A DNA stretch of 64,000 bases from Ancylobacter polymorphus (GTDB lineage: Bacteria; Pseudomonadota; Alphaproteobacteria; Rhizobiales; Xanthobacteraceae), in the NCBI RefSeq assembly GCF_022836935.1, contig NZ_CP083239.1, forward strand, positions 3,486,001-3,550,000, in the 5' to 3' direction. Below the pieces are notes generated by a model. It was not told where the DNA came from and made no database searches. It saw nothing but the letters and a program-made list of their open reading frames with translations. Below are positions 43,509 through 53,211 of the stretch, in pieces. Within the stretch, counting starts at the first letter, position 1, and the number at the start of each line of letters is the position of its first letter. The translations under genes and the position numbers were made by a program.

Positions 43509-44432
43509 ATGGCGAGCGCGGCCGAGATCGCCCGACGCGACGAACAGTCGAAAACCCGCACGCGCTGGCTGCTGTCGCTGCCGGCGCTGTTCATCGTCTT
43601 CATCGCCGCCATCGGCCCGCTCTTCGTCATGCTGGCCTATTCCTTCATGGCGAAGGGCGATTATGGCGATGTGAAGCCCGGCGAGTTCTCGCTCGACGGC
43701 TGGTTCTCCGTCCTCTTCCAGCGCGACATCTTCGACGACACGGTGACACTCGCCGACGCGCATCTGTCGATCCTCTGGCGCTCGGTGCGGCTGTCGGTCA
43801 TCACCACGCTGGCGACGCTGGCACTGGGCTTCCCCACGGCCTATTTCATCGCCACCCGGCCGCGCAGCACGCGCGAAGTGTGGGTGTTCCTCATCACCAT
43901 CCCGTTCTGGACCAATCTGCTCATTCGCACCTTCGCGATGCAGCAGGTGATCCGCAATGAAGGCGTGCTGAACACGCTGCTGATGTGGCTCGGCGTCATC
44001 AACGAGCCGATCCCGATCATGTACACGGACTGGGCGATCCTGTTCGGCATGGTCTATGTCTACCTGCCGCTTATGGTGCTGCCGCTCTATGCCAGCATGG
44101 AGAAGCTGGATTTCCGTCTCGTCGAGGCGGGTTACGATCTCTATGCCGGCCGGCTCGCCGTGCTGCGGCGCATCATCCTGCCGCTGGTGAAGCCCGGCAT
44201 CGTCGCCGGTTCCATCCTGGTCTTCGTCCCCTCGCTCGGCGCCTATGTCATTCCGCGCGTGCTCGGCGGCGGCAAGAATTTGATGCTCGCCAATCTCATC
44301 GAGCTGCAGTTCGGCGCCGGCCGCAACTGGCCGCTCGGCGCGGCGCTGTCGATCTCGCTGATGCTCCTCGTCATGGTCGCCATGCTGGTTTATGTGCGCA
44401 ACGCCACGCGCTCGGGAGGCGGGCATGGCTAA
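43509..44432 (+). CDS. potB: Polyamine ABC transporter permease (PotB-like)
   Basis: A 307-residue permease with about six helices: LSLPALFIVFIAAIGPLFVM, FPTAYFIATRPRSTREVWVF, LITIPFWTNLLIRTFAMQQV, MVYVYLPLMVLPLYASMEKL, the EAA loop AGYDLYAGRLAVLRRIILPL, and GAYVIPRVLGGGKNLMLANL. These are PotB hallmarks. It starts 3 bp after potA and overlaps potC by 8 bp. Confidence 0.92.
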   Translation: MASAAEIARRDEQSKTRTRWLLSLPALFIVFIAAIGPLFVMLAYSFMAKGDYGDVKPGEFSLDGWFSVLFQRDIFDDTVTLADAHLSILWRSVRLSVITTLATLALGFPTAYFIATRPRSTREVWVFLITIPFWTNLLIRTFAMQQVIRNEGVLNTLLMWLGVINEPIPIMYTDWAILFGMVYVYLPLMVLPLYASMEKLDFRLVEAGYDLYAGRLAVLRRIILPLVKPGIVAGSILVFVPSLGAYVIPRVLGGGKNLMLANLIELQFGAGRNWPLGAALSISLMLLVMVAMLVYVRNATRSGGGHG

Positions 44433-45228
44433 GCCGCGCTTCGACATACGCGCGCAGCCCGGGTTCGGCACGGTCGCGCTGTTCACCTTCGCGATGCTCT
44501 ATCTGCCGATCGCGACGCTGGTGGTCTACGCCTTCAACGCCAGCGACTCGCTGTCCAGCTGGGGCGGGTTCTCGCTGCACTGGTTCTATGAGGCGGCGGA
44601 AAACCAGTCGGTGCAGGATGCGGCGTGGCGCTCGCTCATCATCGCGGTCAGTGCGGCGACGATGGCGACCATCGCCGCCACCATGGCGGCGCTCGCCACC
44701 ACCCGCACCGGGCCCTATCGCGGCCTGTCGTTCAAATACGCCTTCATCAACCTGCCGCTGATGGTGCCGGAGATCGTCACCGCCGTGGCGCTGCTGATCG
44801 TCTTCGCCAAGGTGAAGGTGTGGACCGGCTATTCCGGCCTCGGCTATCTCATCCTGGCGCACACCGCTTTCTGCATCCCCTTCGCCTATCTGCCCATCCG
44901 GGCGCGGCTGGAAGGCATGGACCAGTCGCTGGAGCGCGCGGCGGCGGATCTTTACGCCCCGCCGTGGCAGGTGTTCCGGCGGGTGACGCTGCCGCTGCTG
45001 CGGCCGGGCATCATCGCCGGCTTCATGCTGGCCTTCGTCATCTCGCTGGACGACGTGGTGATTTCCGAATTCGTCAAATCGGGCGGGCAGGACACGCTGC
45101 CGACCTACATGCTGGGTCAGCTGCGCCGGGCGGTGACGCCGGAGATCAACGCCATCGCGGCGGCCTTCCTGGTGCTGTCGGTGGCGCTGGTGACGGTGTT
45201 CTTCTTCATCAACCGCAAGAAAGCCTGA
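44425..45228 (+). CDS. potC: Polyamine ABC transporter permease (PotC-like)
   Basis: A 267-residue permease: TFAMLYLPIATLVVYAFNAS, INLPLMVPEIVTAVALLIVF, the EAA-type loop AAADLYAPPWQVFRRVTLPL, GIIAGFMLAFVISLDDVVIS and EFVKSGGQDTLPTYMLGQLR. The FVISLDD-V-I-S-x-F segment is diagnostic of PotC. GGGAGG lies before the ATG at 44425. Confidence 0.93.
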   Translation: MAKPRFDIRAQPGFGTVALFTFAMLYLPIATLVVYAFNASDSLSSWGGFSLHWFYEAAENQSVQDAAWRSLIIAVSAATMATIAATMAALATTRTGPYRGLSFKYAFINLPLMVPEIVTAVALLIVFAKVKVWTGYSGLGYLILAHTAFCIPFAYLPIRARLEGMDQSLERAAADLYAPPWQVFRRVTLPLLRPGIIAGFMLAFVISLDDVVISEFVKSGGQDTLPTYMLGQLRRAVTPEINAIAAAFLVLSVALVTVFFFINRKKA

Positions 45229-45281
45229 CCGACAAACCTAATCCGACACGCCAGAAACAACGGACCGGACGGAGTGGAACG

Positions 45282-46313
45282 ATGACACTGAAATCGACGA
45301 TGGTGGCGGCGCTCGCCCTTCTCGTCAGCGCGGGCGCGGCCTGCGCCGAGGGGCAGCTGAACATCTACAACTGGGGTGACTACACCAGCCCCGAACTGAT
45401 CAAAAAGTTCGAGGAGACCCACAAGGTCAAGGTGACCGTCACCGACTACGATTCCAACGACACCGCGCTGGCCAAGATCCGCGCCGGCGGCCATGGCTTC
45501 GACATCGTTGTTCCCTCGGCCAACTACATGCCGATCTGGATCAAGGAAGGCCTGCTGCTGGAGGCCCGCCCGGACCAGATGCCGAACTTCAAAAATGTCG
45601 ACGCGCGCTGGGTGAACGTGCCGTGGGATCCCGGCCGGCACTATTCCGTGCCGTGGCAGTGGGGCGTCAGCGGCATCGGCGTGAACAAGAAGGTCTATGG
45701 CGGCGACATCAACACCTCGGCGATCTTCCTCGATCCGCCGAAGGAGCTGATCGGCAAGATCAATGTCGAGCCGGAAATGAACGACGTGCTCTACGCCACG
45801 ATCAAATATCTCGGCGGCAACTGGTGCACCACCGACAAGGCGCTGCTGAAGCAGGTGCGTGACAAGCTGCTGGAAGCCAAGCCGAAATGGCTGGCCATGG
45901 ACTATTCCGTCACCGAGAAGCTGCCGTCCGGCGACTATGCCGGCGTGTATTACTGGAACGGCGCCATCCTGCGCTCGCGCCTGAAGAACCCGGACATCGC
46001 CTTCGGCTACCCGAAGGAAGGCTATCCGATCTTCATGGACAGCGTCGCCGTTCTGAAGGACGCCAAGAACCCGGAAAACGCCAAGGCGTTCATGAACTTC
46101 ATCATGGAGCCGGAAAACGCGGCGATGATCTCGACCTTCGCCAAGTACTCCAACGGCATCAAGGGTTCGGAAGCCTTCTTCCCCGAGAACATGAAGGGCG
46201 CGCCGGAGCTGAACGTGCCGCCGCAGTTCGAGAAGGCCGGCGAGTTCCTTGAGACCTGCGCGCCGGAAGTCTCCCAGCTCTATGCCCGCATCTGGACCGA
46301 CATCAACAAGTGA
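45282..46313 (+). CDS. potD: Polyamine ABC transporter, periplasmic binding protein (PotD/PotF-like)
   Basis: A 343-residue family 1 binding protein: signal peptide (ALALLVSAGAACA), then GQLNIYNWGDYTSPELIKKF, the acidic ligand residues in FDIVVPSANYMPIWIKEG, VPWQWGVSGIGVNKK, GVYYWNGAILRSRLKNPDIA and MDSVAVLKDAKNPENAKAFM. The NWGDYTSPE and YWNG-type segments are standard in PotD/PotF. GGAGTGG stands before the ATG. It is last in the operon and followed by an intrinsic terminator. Confidence 0.92.
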   Translation: MTLKSTMVAALALLVSAGAACAEGQLNIYNWGDYTSPELIKKFEETHKVKVTVTDYDSNDTALAKIRAGGHGFDIVVPSANYMPIWIKEGLLLEARPDQMPNFKNVDARWVNVPWDPGRHYSVPWQWGVSGIGVNKKVYGGDINTSAIFLDPPKELIGKINVEPEMNDVLYATIKYLGGNWCTTDKALLKQVRDKLLEAKPKWLAMDYSVTEKLPSGDYAGVYYWNGAILRSRLKNPDIAFGYPKEGYPIFMDSVAVLKDAKNPENAKAFMNFIMEPENAAMISTFAKYSNGIKGSEAFFPENMKGAPELNVPPQFEKAGEFLETCAPEVSQLYARIWTDINK

Positions 46314-46335
46314 TCGGTGCCGTCTGGAAAGACGA

Positions 46336-46364
46336 AGGGAGGGCCGCAGGGCTCTCCCTTTTTT
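46336..46364 (+). terminator. Intrinsic terminator of the polyamine operon
   Basis: Ten-base arms AGGGAGGGCC / GGCTCTCCCT with one G-T pair, a GCAG loop, and six T (46359-46364). A textbook Rho-independent terminator, 22 bp after potD. Confidence 0.9.
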
Positions 46365-46433
46365 GTGCCCGCCGCACCGGGGCCGATGTGCTCAGCGGCG
46401 GTGCGGAGAACACCGCCGCCTCTGTCGCAGGAC

Positions 46434-47948
46434 TCAGTTCTTCACCGTCTCTTCCAGGAAGAAGCGGCCCAGCGGGTTCTGGTGGAAGTTCTCGATATTG
46501 CTGCGGGTGACGTTGATATAGGGGCTGTAATAGAGATCGATCCAGTTGACATCGCCCTTGGCGGTCTTCTGCAGCGTGACATACATCGCCTCGCGCTTGA
46601 CCGGGTCGGTCTCCAGCCGGGCGGCCTCAACCAGCGCCTTCACCTCGTCGTTCTTGTAGCGGGTCATGTAGTTCATGTTGGTGTCGTGCCCGAGCACGAA
46701 GGTGGTCTTCTGGTCCGGGTCCAGAATGTCGTTGGTCCAGTACATGACCGAGATGTCGTAATCCCCGTTCACCAGCATGTCCCAGCTCTGGCTGGGGTCC
46801 ACCTTCTGCAGGTTCACGTTCACGCCCGCCTTGGCCAGCTGCTGCTGCACCAGAACGGCGATCTGCTCGTCCGTCTCCTTGCCGGCATTGACGACGTAGT
46901 TCAGCGTCAGGCCCGAGGCGCCGGCGTCCGCCAGCAGCTTCTTGGCCTTTTCCGGGTCATAGGGCCGCTTGAGATTGTCGGCATAGTGGTAGAGCGAGCC
47001 CTTGGGCACATAGGAATAGGCGACCTCGCCGAGATTGAAGGTCGCCGCCTCGACGATGGCCTTCTTGTCGATGGCGAGGTCCAGCGCTTCGCGCACCTCC
47101 TTCTTCGCCAGCGCGCCATGCTCGTGGTTGATGAGCATGTGGTCCTCGCGGGTGGAGGGATCGCTGATGACCTTGAGCGCGGGATTGGTCTTCAGTTCGG
47201 CGACGCGCGAGAATGGCACGGTGATGGCGGCATCCACCTCGCCGGCCTGGATCTTCAGCATGCGGGTGTTGTCGTCGGGAATGACCAGCCATTCCACGCC
47301 GTCGAGGCTCACCTTGCCGGCGTCCCAGTAATTGGGGTTCTTCTTCAGGATGATGCGGTCGCCTCGGCGCCACTCCACGACGCTGAAGGCGCCCGAGCCC
47401 ACCGGCTTTTCGGCGAAAGTGTCGGCGGCGGCGCCTTCCACCAGCTTCTTCGGCAGCACCGAGGCATTGGGCAGCGCCATCATGGAGAGGAACGGCACCG
47501 ACTTGCCCTTCAGCTTCACCACCAGCGTCTTGGGGTCGGTGGCGGTCGCGGTGTCGATGATCTTGAAGCTGTCGGACCAGAGCGAGCCCTTGTCGTCGCG
47601 GATGCGGATCAGCGAGTAGGCGGCGTCCTCTGCGGTGACGGGCGCGCCGTCGGAGAATTTGGCGTCGCGCAGCTTGAAGGTGTAGGTGAGCCCGTCCTCG
47701 GAGACGGTCCAGCTCTCGGCAAGGCCGGGCACCAGCTGGGTGCCGCTGGCATCGACGCGCACCAGCACGTCGAACACGTTGGAGAACACCCAGTTATCGA
47801 CATTCTGCGCCGACTTGATGGGGTCGAAGGTGGTGGAATCCTCGTTGCGGGCGATGCTCAGCACGCCGCCGGCGTGGGCCAGGCTGGTGGAAAGCGAGAG
47901 GAGTGCGGCCAAAGCCGCGAGGCGGGACATCCGGAGTGCGGTCTTCAC
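46434..47948 (-). CDS. Peptide ABC transporter, periplasmic binding protein (family 5, DdpA/DppA-like)
   Basis: A 504-residue family 5 binding protein. Signal peptide residues 1-26 (LAALAALLSLSTSLAHA), then VLSIARNEDSTTFDPIKSAQ, LVPGLAESWTVSEDGLTYTF, LRDAKFSDGAPVTAEDAAYS, VGSGAFSVVEW and KKNPNYWDAGKVSLDGVEW. It should capture a short peptide or peptide-like compound. It is the last gene of the leftward operon led by a proline-iminopeptidase-like gene and probably controlled by the LuxR solo. In the related PipR system such a transporter imports the plant signal. Confidence 0.92.
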   Translation of the reverse strand: MKTALRMSRLAALAALLSLSTSLAHAGGVLSIARNEDSTTFDPIKSAQNVDNWVFSNVFDVLVRVDASGTQLVPGLAESWTVSEDGLTYTFKLRDAKFSDGAPVTAEDAAYSLIRIRDDKGSLWSDSFKIIDTATATDPKTLVVKLKGKSVPFLSMMALPNASVLPKKLVEGAAADTFAEKPVGSGAFSVVEWRRGDRIILKKNPNYWDAGKVSLDGVEWLVIPDDNTRMLKIQAGEVDAAITVPFSRVAELKTNPALKVISDPSTREDHMLINHEHGALAKKEVREALDLAIDKKAIVEAATFNLGEVAYSYVPKGSLYHYADNLKRPYDPEKAKKLLADAGASGLTLNYVVNAGKETDEQIAVLVQQQLAKAGVNVNLQKVDPSQSWDMLVNGDYDISVMYWTNDILDPDQKTTFVLGHDTNMNYMTRYKNDEVKALVEAARLETDPVKREAMYVTLQKTAKGDVNWIDLYYSPYINVTRSNIENFHQNPLGRFFLEETVKN

Positions 47949-47966
47949 GGTTTTTTCCTCTGGTGG

Positions 47967-49667
47967 TTAGACGGCAAGGGCGGGCGGCGGCGCGATAAGG
48001 CGCCGGTCCGGGTCGATGTCGGGAATGGCGGCGATCAGGGCGGCGGTGTAGGCCTCGCGCGGGCGCTCGAAGACCTCGGCGCAGGGCCCCTCCTCCACGA
48101 TGCGCCCGTGATGCATCACCACCACCCGCGTGCAGAGATGGCGCACGATGGCGAGATCATGGGCGATGAACACCAGCGTCAGCTCCATGGTCGCCACCAG
48201 CCGCTGGAACAGCGCCACGATCTGCGCCTGGATGGTGACATCGAGCGCGGCGACGCATTCATCGGCGACGATCAGCCGGGGATCGACCGCGAGCGCCCGG
48301 GCGATGCCGGCGCGCTGGCACTGGCCGCCGGAAAGCTGGCGCGGACGACGCCCGGCCAGCGCGGGATCGAGTTCGACCAGCCGCAGGAGTTCCTCGACAC
48401 GGGCGGGAATGGCGGCGGGCGCCACCTTGCCCTGCACGCGCAGCACCTCGGACAGCGTCTGCCCGATGGTGAGGCGCGGGTTCAGCGAGTTGAACGGGTC
48501 CTGAAACACCATCGCCGTCTGCTGGCGGATGCGCGCCAGCGCCGCGCCCGGCTGCCCGCGCAGGCTCAAGCCGTCAAAGGAGACATGGCCGTCGGAAATC
48601 GGGGTCAGCCCGAGCATGGCGCGCGCCAGCGTCGACTTGCCCGAGCCGCTCTCCCCGACGATGCCCACCGTCTCGCCGGGCCGGATCTGCAGCGACACGC
48701 CAGCCACCGCGCTGAAGCTGCGCCGCCGGCCGAACAGCCCGCCGGCGACGGGAAAGCGCACCTCCAGATCGTCGATCTCGACCAGTGGGCGCGGCGGCGG
48801 GGCGGGCGCACGCACCGGCTCGGCCGAAGCGGCCGGATCGGTCACATCGTCCACCTCATCGGCCTCATCGTCCACCGGCAGTGAGGGGTGGCTGGCGATC
48901 AGCGCGCGCGTATAGGGATGCTGGGGATGGGCCAGCAAAGCGCGCTTCTCGCCGACCTCCACCACCTGCCCCTGCCGCATGACCGCCACCCGGTCGCAGG
49001 TCTGGGCGACCACGCCGAGATCATGGGTAATGAGGATGATCGAAAGGCCCCGGCTCTGGCGCAACTCCATGAGAAGACGCAGGATTTGCGCCTGGATGGT
49101 CACGTCGAGCGCGGTTGTCGGCTCGTCGGCGATGAGGATTTTCGGGTCACAGGCGAGCGCCACGGCGATCATGGCGCGCTGGCGCATGCCGCCGGAAAAC
49201 TCGTGCGGATAGGCGCCGAACTGGCGTGGCGGATCGGTGAAGCCGACCTGCCCCATCAGCGCAATCGCCTCCGCCTTCGCTGCCGCCCGGTCGAGCCGCC
49301 GGTGAAAACGCAGCCCCTCCATGATCTGCTCGCCGACCCGCATGACAGGGTCGAGATGGCTGCTAGGGTTCTGAAAAATCATGCCTATTTCGGCACCGCG
49401 CACCTGCTGCATCTGCGGCTCGCTCAGCGCCAGCAGGTCGCGCCCGCCCATCATCGCCGCCCCGCCGGTGACGGAGAGCGCGCGTGAGGGCAGAAGTTGC
49501 AGCAGCGTGCGGCAGAGCAGGCTCTTGCCCGAGCCGCTTTCGCCGACGAGCCCGAGAATCTCGCCGGGCGACAAGTCGAGCGAGACATGGTCGAGCAGGG
49601 TACGCGGGCCCTCCGCGCCGTTCACGGCGACGGAGAGATCGCGGACGGACAGCAGCGGGGCGCTCAT
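47967..49667 (-). CDS. Peptide ABC transporter, fused double ATP-binding protein (DppDF-like)
   Basis: A 566-residue protein carrying two ATPase domains in one chain. Domain 1 (about 1-270): [57 protein letters not shown]. Domain 2 (about 300-560): [75 protein letters not shown]. In domain 2 Walker B reads ADEC-V instead of ADEP-V/T, a change in the D-loop region. The linker is rich in Asp and Glu ([13 protein letters not shown]). Overlaps the permease gene by ATGA. Confidence 0.92.
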   Translation of the reverse strand: MSAPLLSVRDLSVAVNGAEGPRTLLDHVSLDLSPGEILGLVGESGSGKSLLCRTLLQLLPSRALSVTGGAAMMGGRDLLALSEPQMQQVRGAEIGMIFQNPSSHLDPVMRVGEQIMEGLRFHRRLDRAAAKAEAIALMGQVGFTDPPRQFGAYPHEFSGGMRQRAMIAVALACDPKILIADEPTTALDVTIQAQILRLLMELRQSRGLSIILITHDLGVVAQTCDRVAVMRQGQVVEVGEKRALLAHPQHPYTRALIASHPSLPVDDEADEVDDVTDPAASAEPVRAPAPPPRPLVEIDDLEVRFPVAGGLFGRRRSFSAVAGVSLQIRPGETVGIVGESGSGKSTLARAMLGLTPISDGHVSFDGLSLRGQPGAALARIRQQTAMVFQDPFNSLNPRLTIGQTLSEVLRVQGKVAPAAIPARVEELLRLVELDPALAGRRPRQLSGGQCQRAGIARALAVDPRLIVADECVAALDVTIQAQIVALFQRLVATMELTLVFIAHDLAIVRHLCTRVVVMHHGRIVEEGPCAEVFERPREAYTAALIAAIPDIDPDRRLIAPPPALAV

Positions 49668-50488
49668 TCGTGAACTCCCATCGCTTCGCCGAGCGCGTCG
49701 CCGATCATGGAAAAGCCGAACGCCAGCAAGACGATGGCGAGGCCGGGAAACAGCGTGATCCACCACGCCTGCGACAGGAACGCCTGCCCCTCCGCGACCA
49801 TGATGCCCCACTCCGCGGTCGGCGGCTGCACGCCGAGCCCGAGATAGGAGATGGCCGCGCCGGAGAGCAGCACCAGCACCGCGTCCGACATGCAGAACAC
49901 CAGCGACCCCGCCACCGAGTTCGGCAGAAGGTGGCGGAACAGCACCCGCGTTCGCGAAAAGCCGAGGCTCACCGCCGCCACGGCGTAATCGGCGTTCTTC
50001 AGCACCAGAATCTGCGCCCGGATGAGGCGCGCATAGGACACCCAGCCGACCAGCGCCATGGCGATGTAGAAGCTGGAAAGCCCCGGCCCGAGAATGGCGA
50101 TGATGGAGAGCATCAGGACGAGGAAGGGAAAGGCGAGGATGATGTCGATCAGGCGCATCAGAACGGCGTCGACGAACCCGCCGAGATAGCCGGCGATCGC
50201 GCCGACCACCGTGCCGATGACGAGCGGGAAGAACACGCCGATCAGCGCCATCTGCAGGTCGACGCGCGCGCCGAAAATGAGCCGCGAGAGGATGTCGCGG
50301 CCGAAATTATCGGTGCCGAACGGGTGCGCCCATGAGGGCGGCTGCAGCCGCGCGGCCGCATCCTGGAAGATCGGGTCATAGGGCGCAATCATCGGCGCGG
50401 CGAGCGCGGCGAGCACGAAGCCACCGAGCAGCACGAGGCCGGCGACGAGCGTGCGGTTCATCCGCTTGGGGGAAACGGCGGCGCTCAC
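49664..50488 (-). CDS. Peptide ABC transporter permease (DppC-like)
   Basis: A 274-residue permease: LVAGLVLLGGFVLAALAAPM, IAPYDPIFQDAAARLQPPSW, AHPFGTDNFGRDILSRLIFG, GAIAGYLGGFVDAVLMRLID, IILAFPFLVLMLSIIAILGP and LSGAAISYLGLGVQPPTAEW. These are DppC-type landmarks. I used the GTG at 50488 because it overlaps the previous stop (GTGA) like the other joints in this operon; an internal ATG (MNRTLVAG) is possible. Confidence 0.92.
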   Translation of the reverse strand: MSAAVSPKRMNRTLVAGLVLLGGFVLAALAAPMIAPYDPIFQDAAARLQPPSWAHPFGTDNFGRDILSRLIFGARVDLQMALIGVFFPLVIGTVVGAIAGYLGGFVDAVLMRLIDIILAFPFLVLMLSIIAILGPGLSSFYIAMALVGWVSYARLIRAQILVLKNADYAVAAVSLGFSRTRVLFRHLLPNSVAGSLVFCMSDAVLVLLSGAAISYLGLGVQPPTAEWGIMVAEGQAFLSQAWWITLFPGLAIVLLAFGFSMIGDALGEAMGVHE

Positions 50489-51423
50489 AGCTTCACCCTC
50501 GGATCGGCGGCCACCGTGGCGATGTCGGCGAGGAAGTTCACCAGCACCGTGGCGCAGGCGAACACCATGGCGACGCCCTGCACCACCATGTAATCGCGCG
50601 AGAAAATGGCGCGCACCAGCAATTGCCCCATGCCGGGCAGCGCGAAAATGCTCTCGATCACCACCGTGCCGCCGATCAGCCAGCCGATGTTGACCGCCAG
50701 CAGATTGATGGTCGGCACGATGGAATTTGGCAGCACATGGCGCCAGAACACGATGGATTCGGGCATGCCGCGCGCACGGGCGGCGGTGGCGACATCGGAT
50801 TTCAGCCAGTCCACCATCGCCGCCCGCAGCGAGCGCAGCAGCACGGTGGACAGCGACAGCGCGATGGTGAGCGAGGGCAGCGCGAGATGGGCCAGCTTCT
50901 CGCCCAGCGTGTCGCCATAGCCGGAAACCGGCAGCAGCGGGAATTTGACCGCCAGCAGCATCATCAGCATCAGCCCCAGCCAGAACGGGGGAAAGCCGAT
51001 GCCAAAGGTGGAGACGAAGCGGATCGCGTGGTCGATCGGCCGGCCCTGGTTGCGCGCGGCCAGCGCGGCGAGCGGCACGGCGATGAGGATGGAGAGCAGC
51101 ACGCTGCACAGCACCAGCGCGAAGGTCGGCTCGATGCGCGTGCCGATGAGGCGCAGCACGTCGATCTTGTAGACGATCGACATGCCCATCTCGCCATGGG
51201 CGAGATTGCGCAGGAAATAGAGATATTGCAGCCAGATCGGCTCATCGAGCCCGTACTGCGCGCGGATATTGGCGATGGCCGTGGGCGTGGCGCGCGCGCC
51301 CAGCAGCACGCGGGCGGGATCGCCCGGGATCATCCGCACCAGCACGAAGGTGACGAGGCTGACGCCGAACACCACCGGCACGAATTGCAGCGGGCGCGTC
51401 AGGATGAAGGCGTAGCGGCGCAT
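50485..51423 (-). CDS. Peptide ABC transporter permease (DppB-like)
   Basis: A 312-residue permease: ILTRPLQFVPVVFGVSLVTF, VLVRMIPGDPARVLLGARAT, QYGLDEPIWLQYLYFLRNLA, HGEMGMSI, FSTFGI-like IRFVSTFGIGFPPFWLGLML, ARARGMPESIVFWRHVLPNS and FALPGMGQLLVRAIFSRDYM. Standard DppB architecture of six helices. It starts 2 bp after the stop of the upstream peptidase gene. Confidence 0.93.
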   Translation of the reverse strand: MRRYAFILTRPLQFVPVVFGVSLVTFVLVRMIPGDPARVLLGARATPTAIANIRAQYGLDEPIWLQYLYFLRNLAHGEMGMSIVYKIDVLRLIGTRIEPTFALVLCSVLLSILIAVPLAALAARNQGRPIDHAIRFVSTFGIGFPPFWLGLMLMMLLAVKFPLLPVSGYGDTLGEKLAHLALPSLTIALSLSTVLLRSLRAAMVDWLKSDVATAARARGMPESIVFWRHVLPNSIVPTINLLAVNIGWLIGGTVVIESIFALPGMGQLLVRAIFSRDYMVVQGVAMVFACATVLVNFLADIATVAADPRVKL

Positions 51424-51425
51424 CT

Positions 51426-52325
51426 CTAGCGCGACACGTTGGCGAGGAAATCGAGCAGCGGCGGGTAGTAGCCGGCTGGGTTCTCGTAGAACGGCATGTG
51501 GCTGGCATTGGCGACGACGTTGAGGCGCACATCCGGCAGGGCATGCTTCATCTTCATCGCGCAGGCCGGCGTGAGTTCATCGCGCTCGCCCACCACGATG
51601 AAGGTCGGCACGGTGATGCGCGGCAGGTCCGGGATGCGGTTCCAGTCCTTGAGATTGCCGATATAGAGAAATTCGTTCGGCCCCTGCATGGTCATGTAGG
51701 GACCCATGTTCCAATCGGACAGCGAGCGCAGCACCGGCGCCGGCCATTCCGGCAGGCGGCAGACATGGCGATAGTTCAGGATAGTGATCGCCGCCTGATA
51801 TTCCGGGTGATCGAACGTGCCGGCGGCCTCGTGCTTCTGCATCATCGCCACCGTCTCGGGACCGAGCGCGGCGCGCAGCTTTTCCAGTTCGCTGACGAGA
51901 TGCGGCATGTCCGCCACCGTGTCGGCAAGGATAAGGCTCTTGAGCGCGTCCGGGTAGGTGAGCGCATAGTCGATGGCGAGCCAGCCGCCCCAGCTATGGC
52001 CGAGCAGATGCACCTTGCCGAGACCCAGCGCGGTGCGCACCGTCTCCGTCTCCTCGACATAGCGCTCGATCGTCCAGAGTGACGGATCGGTCGGACGGTC
52101 GGCCGCGCCGGTGCCGAGCTGGTCGAAGGCGACGACGCGGTAGCCCTGGTCGATCAGGCAGGAATGCGCCTCGCGCAGATAGTCGCAAGGCAGGCCCGGT
52201 CCGCCATTCAGCAGCAGAACCGTTTCCTCACCGGCGCCGAAGCTGTAGGCGACCACGCGGTGCTCGCCGATGCTCACTTCCCGCCGCTCCTGCGGCTCGA
52301 TTTCCCGCCACATCGACCCGGCCAT
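51426..52325 (-). CDS. Proline iminopeptidase-family alpha/beta hydrolase (PipA-like)
   Basis: A 299-residue S33-family hydrolase. It has LLLNGGPGLPCDYLREAHSC (oxyanion HGGPG variant reading NGGPG), VVAFDQLGTGAADRP, the nucleophile elbow LLGHSWGGWLAIDYAL, catalytic Asp in VVGERDELTP and His in VANASHMPFYENP. Genes of this family flank OryR/PipR-type LuxR solos in plant-associated bacteria, where they are regulated by the solo. Here it leads the peptide-importer operon and is divergent from the luxR gene, with a 16-bp palindrome between them (57 bp from this start). It may hydrolyse the imported signal or nutrient. Confidence 0.88.
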   Translation of the reverse strand: MAGSMWREIEPQERREVSIGEHRVVAYSFGAGEETVLLLNGGPGLPCDYLREAHSCLIDQGYRVVAFDQLGTGAADRPTDPSLWTIERYVEETETVRTALGLGKVHLLGHSWGGWLAIDYALTYPDALKSLILADTVADMPHLVSELEKLRAALGPETVAMMQKHEAAGTFDHPEYQAAITILNYRHVCRLPEWPAPVLRSLSDWNMGPYMTMQGPNEFLYIGNLKDWNRIPDLPRITVPTFIVVGERDELTPACAMKMKHALPDVRLNVVANASHMPFYENPAGYYPPLLDFLANVSR

Positions 52326-52381
52326 CCCTGCTCAACATTAAGGCATGCTCATTTCCTAGAGAAATCGGGAGTCCAATCCAG

Positions 52382-52397
52382 CTATCAGAAGTGATAG
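52382..52397. promoter_or_regulatory. lux-box-like operator, copy 1
   Basis: CTATCAGAAGTGATAG, a 6-bp-arm palindrome with 4-bp centre, in the divergent region between the pip-like gene and the luxR gene, 32 bp before the luxR ATG. Its reverse complement recurs exactly at 53212-53227. Confidence 0.75.
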
Positions 52398-52429
52398 GGT
52401 TGGTGGTGCGGAGCGGAGAGGACGCAGCC

Positions 52430-53191
52430 ATGGGCGCCGAGATTGCGGCGATGGAGGAACGTTTCGGCGCAGCGGCGACGCTCAGCGCGCAGGTCGACCT
52501 GCTGTTCGAGGCGATGGCCGGGTTCGGCTTCGACGCGCTGATCTACGACTACACGCCCGCGCGCTACGATCTGCGCGGCGAGCAGATGCTGCCATCGGTG
52601 CTGGAACTGCGCAATGTCGACGAGACCATGCGCGACTACTGGTTCGGCCACGGCTATTTCCGGCTCGATCCGGTGCAAAAGGTGGCGCTCGGCACAACCC
52701 GGCCATTCATCTGGAACTATGAGCCCCAAGCGCAGACGGTGATCCGCACCTTCATGAACGAAGACAGCGCGCCCGTCGCCGCCTTCCTCGCGGAGCGCGG
52801 CATGAGTGCCGGCGTCACCGTGCCGGTGCATCTGCCGGGCGGCGACTACGCGACCGTTACCGGCATACGCTGCGGCGACCACCGTTTCGCCGAGCACGAG
52901 GCGCCCGGCTGCCTCGGCGATTTCGGCCTGCTCGCACATATGTTCCAGCACGCGGCGGCAGGCGGGTTGCGCGGCGACCGCCGGCTCGACGGGCTTCCCC
53001 GCCTCACCGCCCGCGAACGCGAATGCCTGCGCCATGCCGCCGACGGGCTTTCGGCCAAGGAGATCTCACGCGCGCTCGGCCGTTCCGTGCCCACCGTGGT
53101 GATGCATCTCAACGCCGCCATGCGAAAGCTGGAGGCGAAGAACCGCACCCAGGCGGCGGTGCGTGCGGCGCGGCTGCGGCTGCTCGACTGA
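52430..53191 (+). CDS. LuxR-family solo regulator of the plant-signal-responsive (OryR/PipR) subfamily
   Basis: A 253-residue LuxR protein: autoinducer-binding domain (about residues 15-175) and GerE-type HTH (about 188-250: LTARERECLRHAADGLSAKE, ISRALGRSVPTVVMHLNAAM). In the ligand pocket the segment ETMRDYWFGHGYFRLDPVQ places Met at TraR position 57 (usually Trp) and Trp at position 61 (usually Tyr), while Asp70, Pro71, Trp85 (FIW) and the late Gly (SAGVTVPVH) are kept. The W57M/Y61W pair is the signature of LuxR solos that answer plant-derived compounds and not acyl-homoserine lactones. No luxI gene is in the window; pip-like genes lie on both sides. GAGAGG precedes the ATG at 52430. Confidence 0.9.
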   Translation: MGAEIAAMEERFGAAATLSAQVDLLFEAMAGFGFDALIYDYTPARYDLRGEQMLPSVLELRNVDETMRDYWFGHGYFRLDPVQKVALGTTRPFIWNYEPQAQTVIRTFMNEDSAPVAAFLAERGMSAGVTVPVHLPGGDYATVTGIRCGDHRFAEHEAPGCLGDFGLLAHMFQHAAAGGLRGDRRLDGLPRLTARERECLRHAADGLSAKEISRALGRSVPTVVMHLNAAMRKLEAKNRTQAAVRAARLRLLD

Positions 53192-53211
53192 AGGCCAGGG
53201 CGACACCCCGC

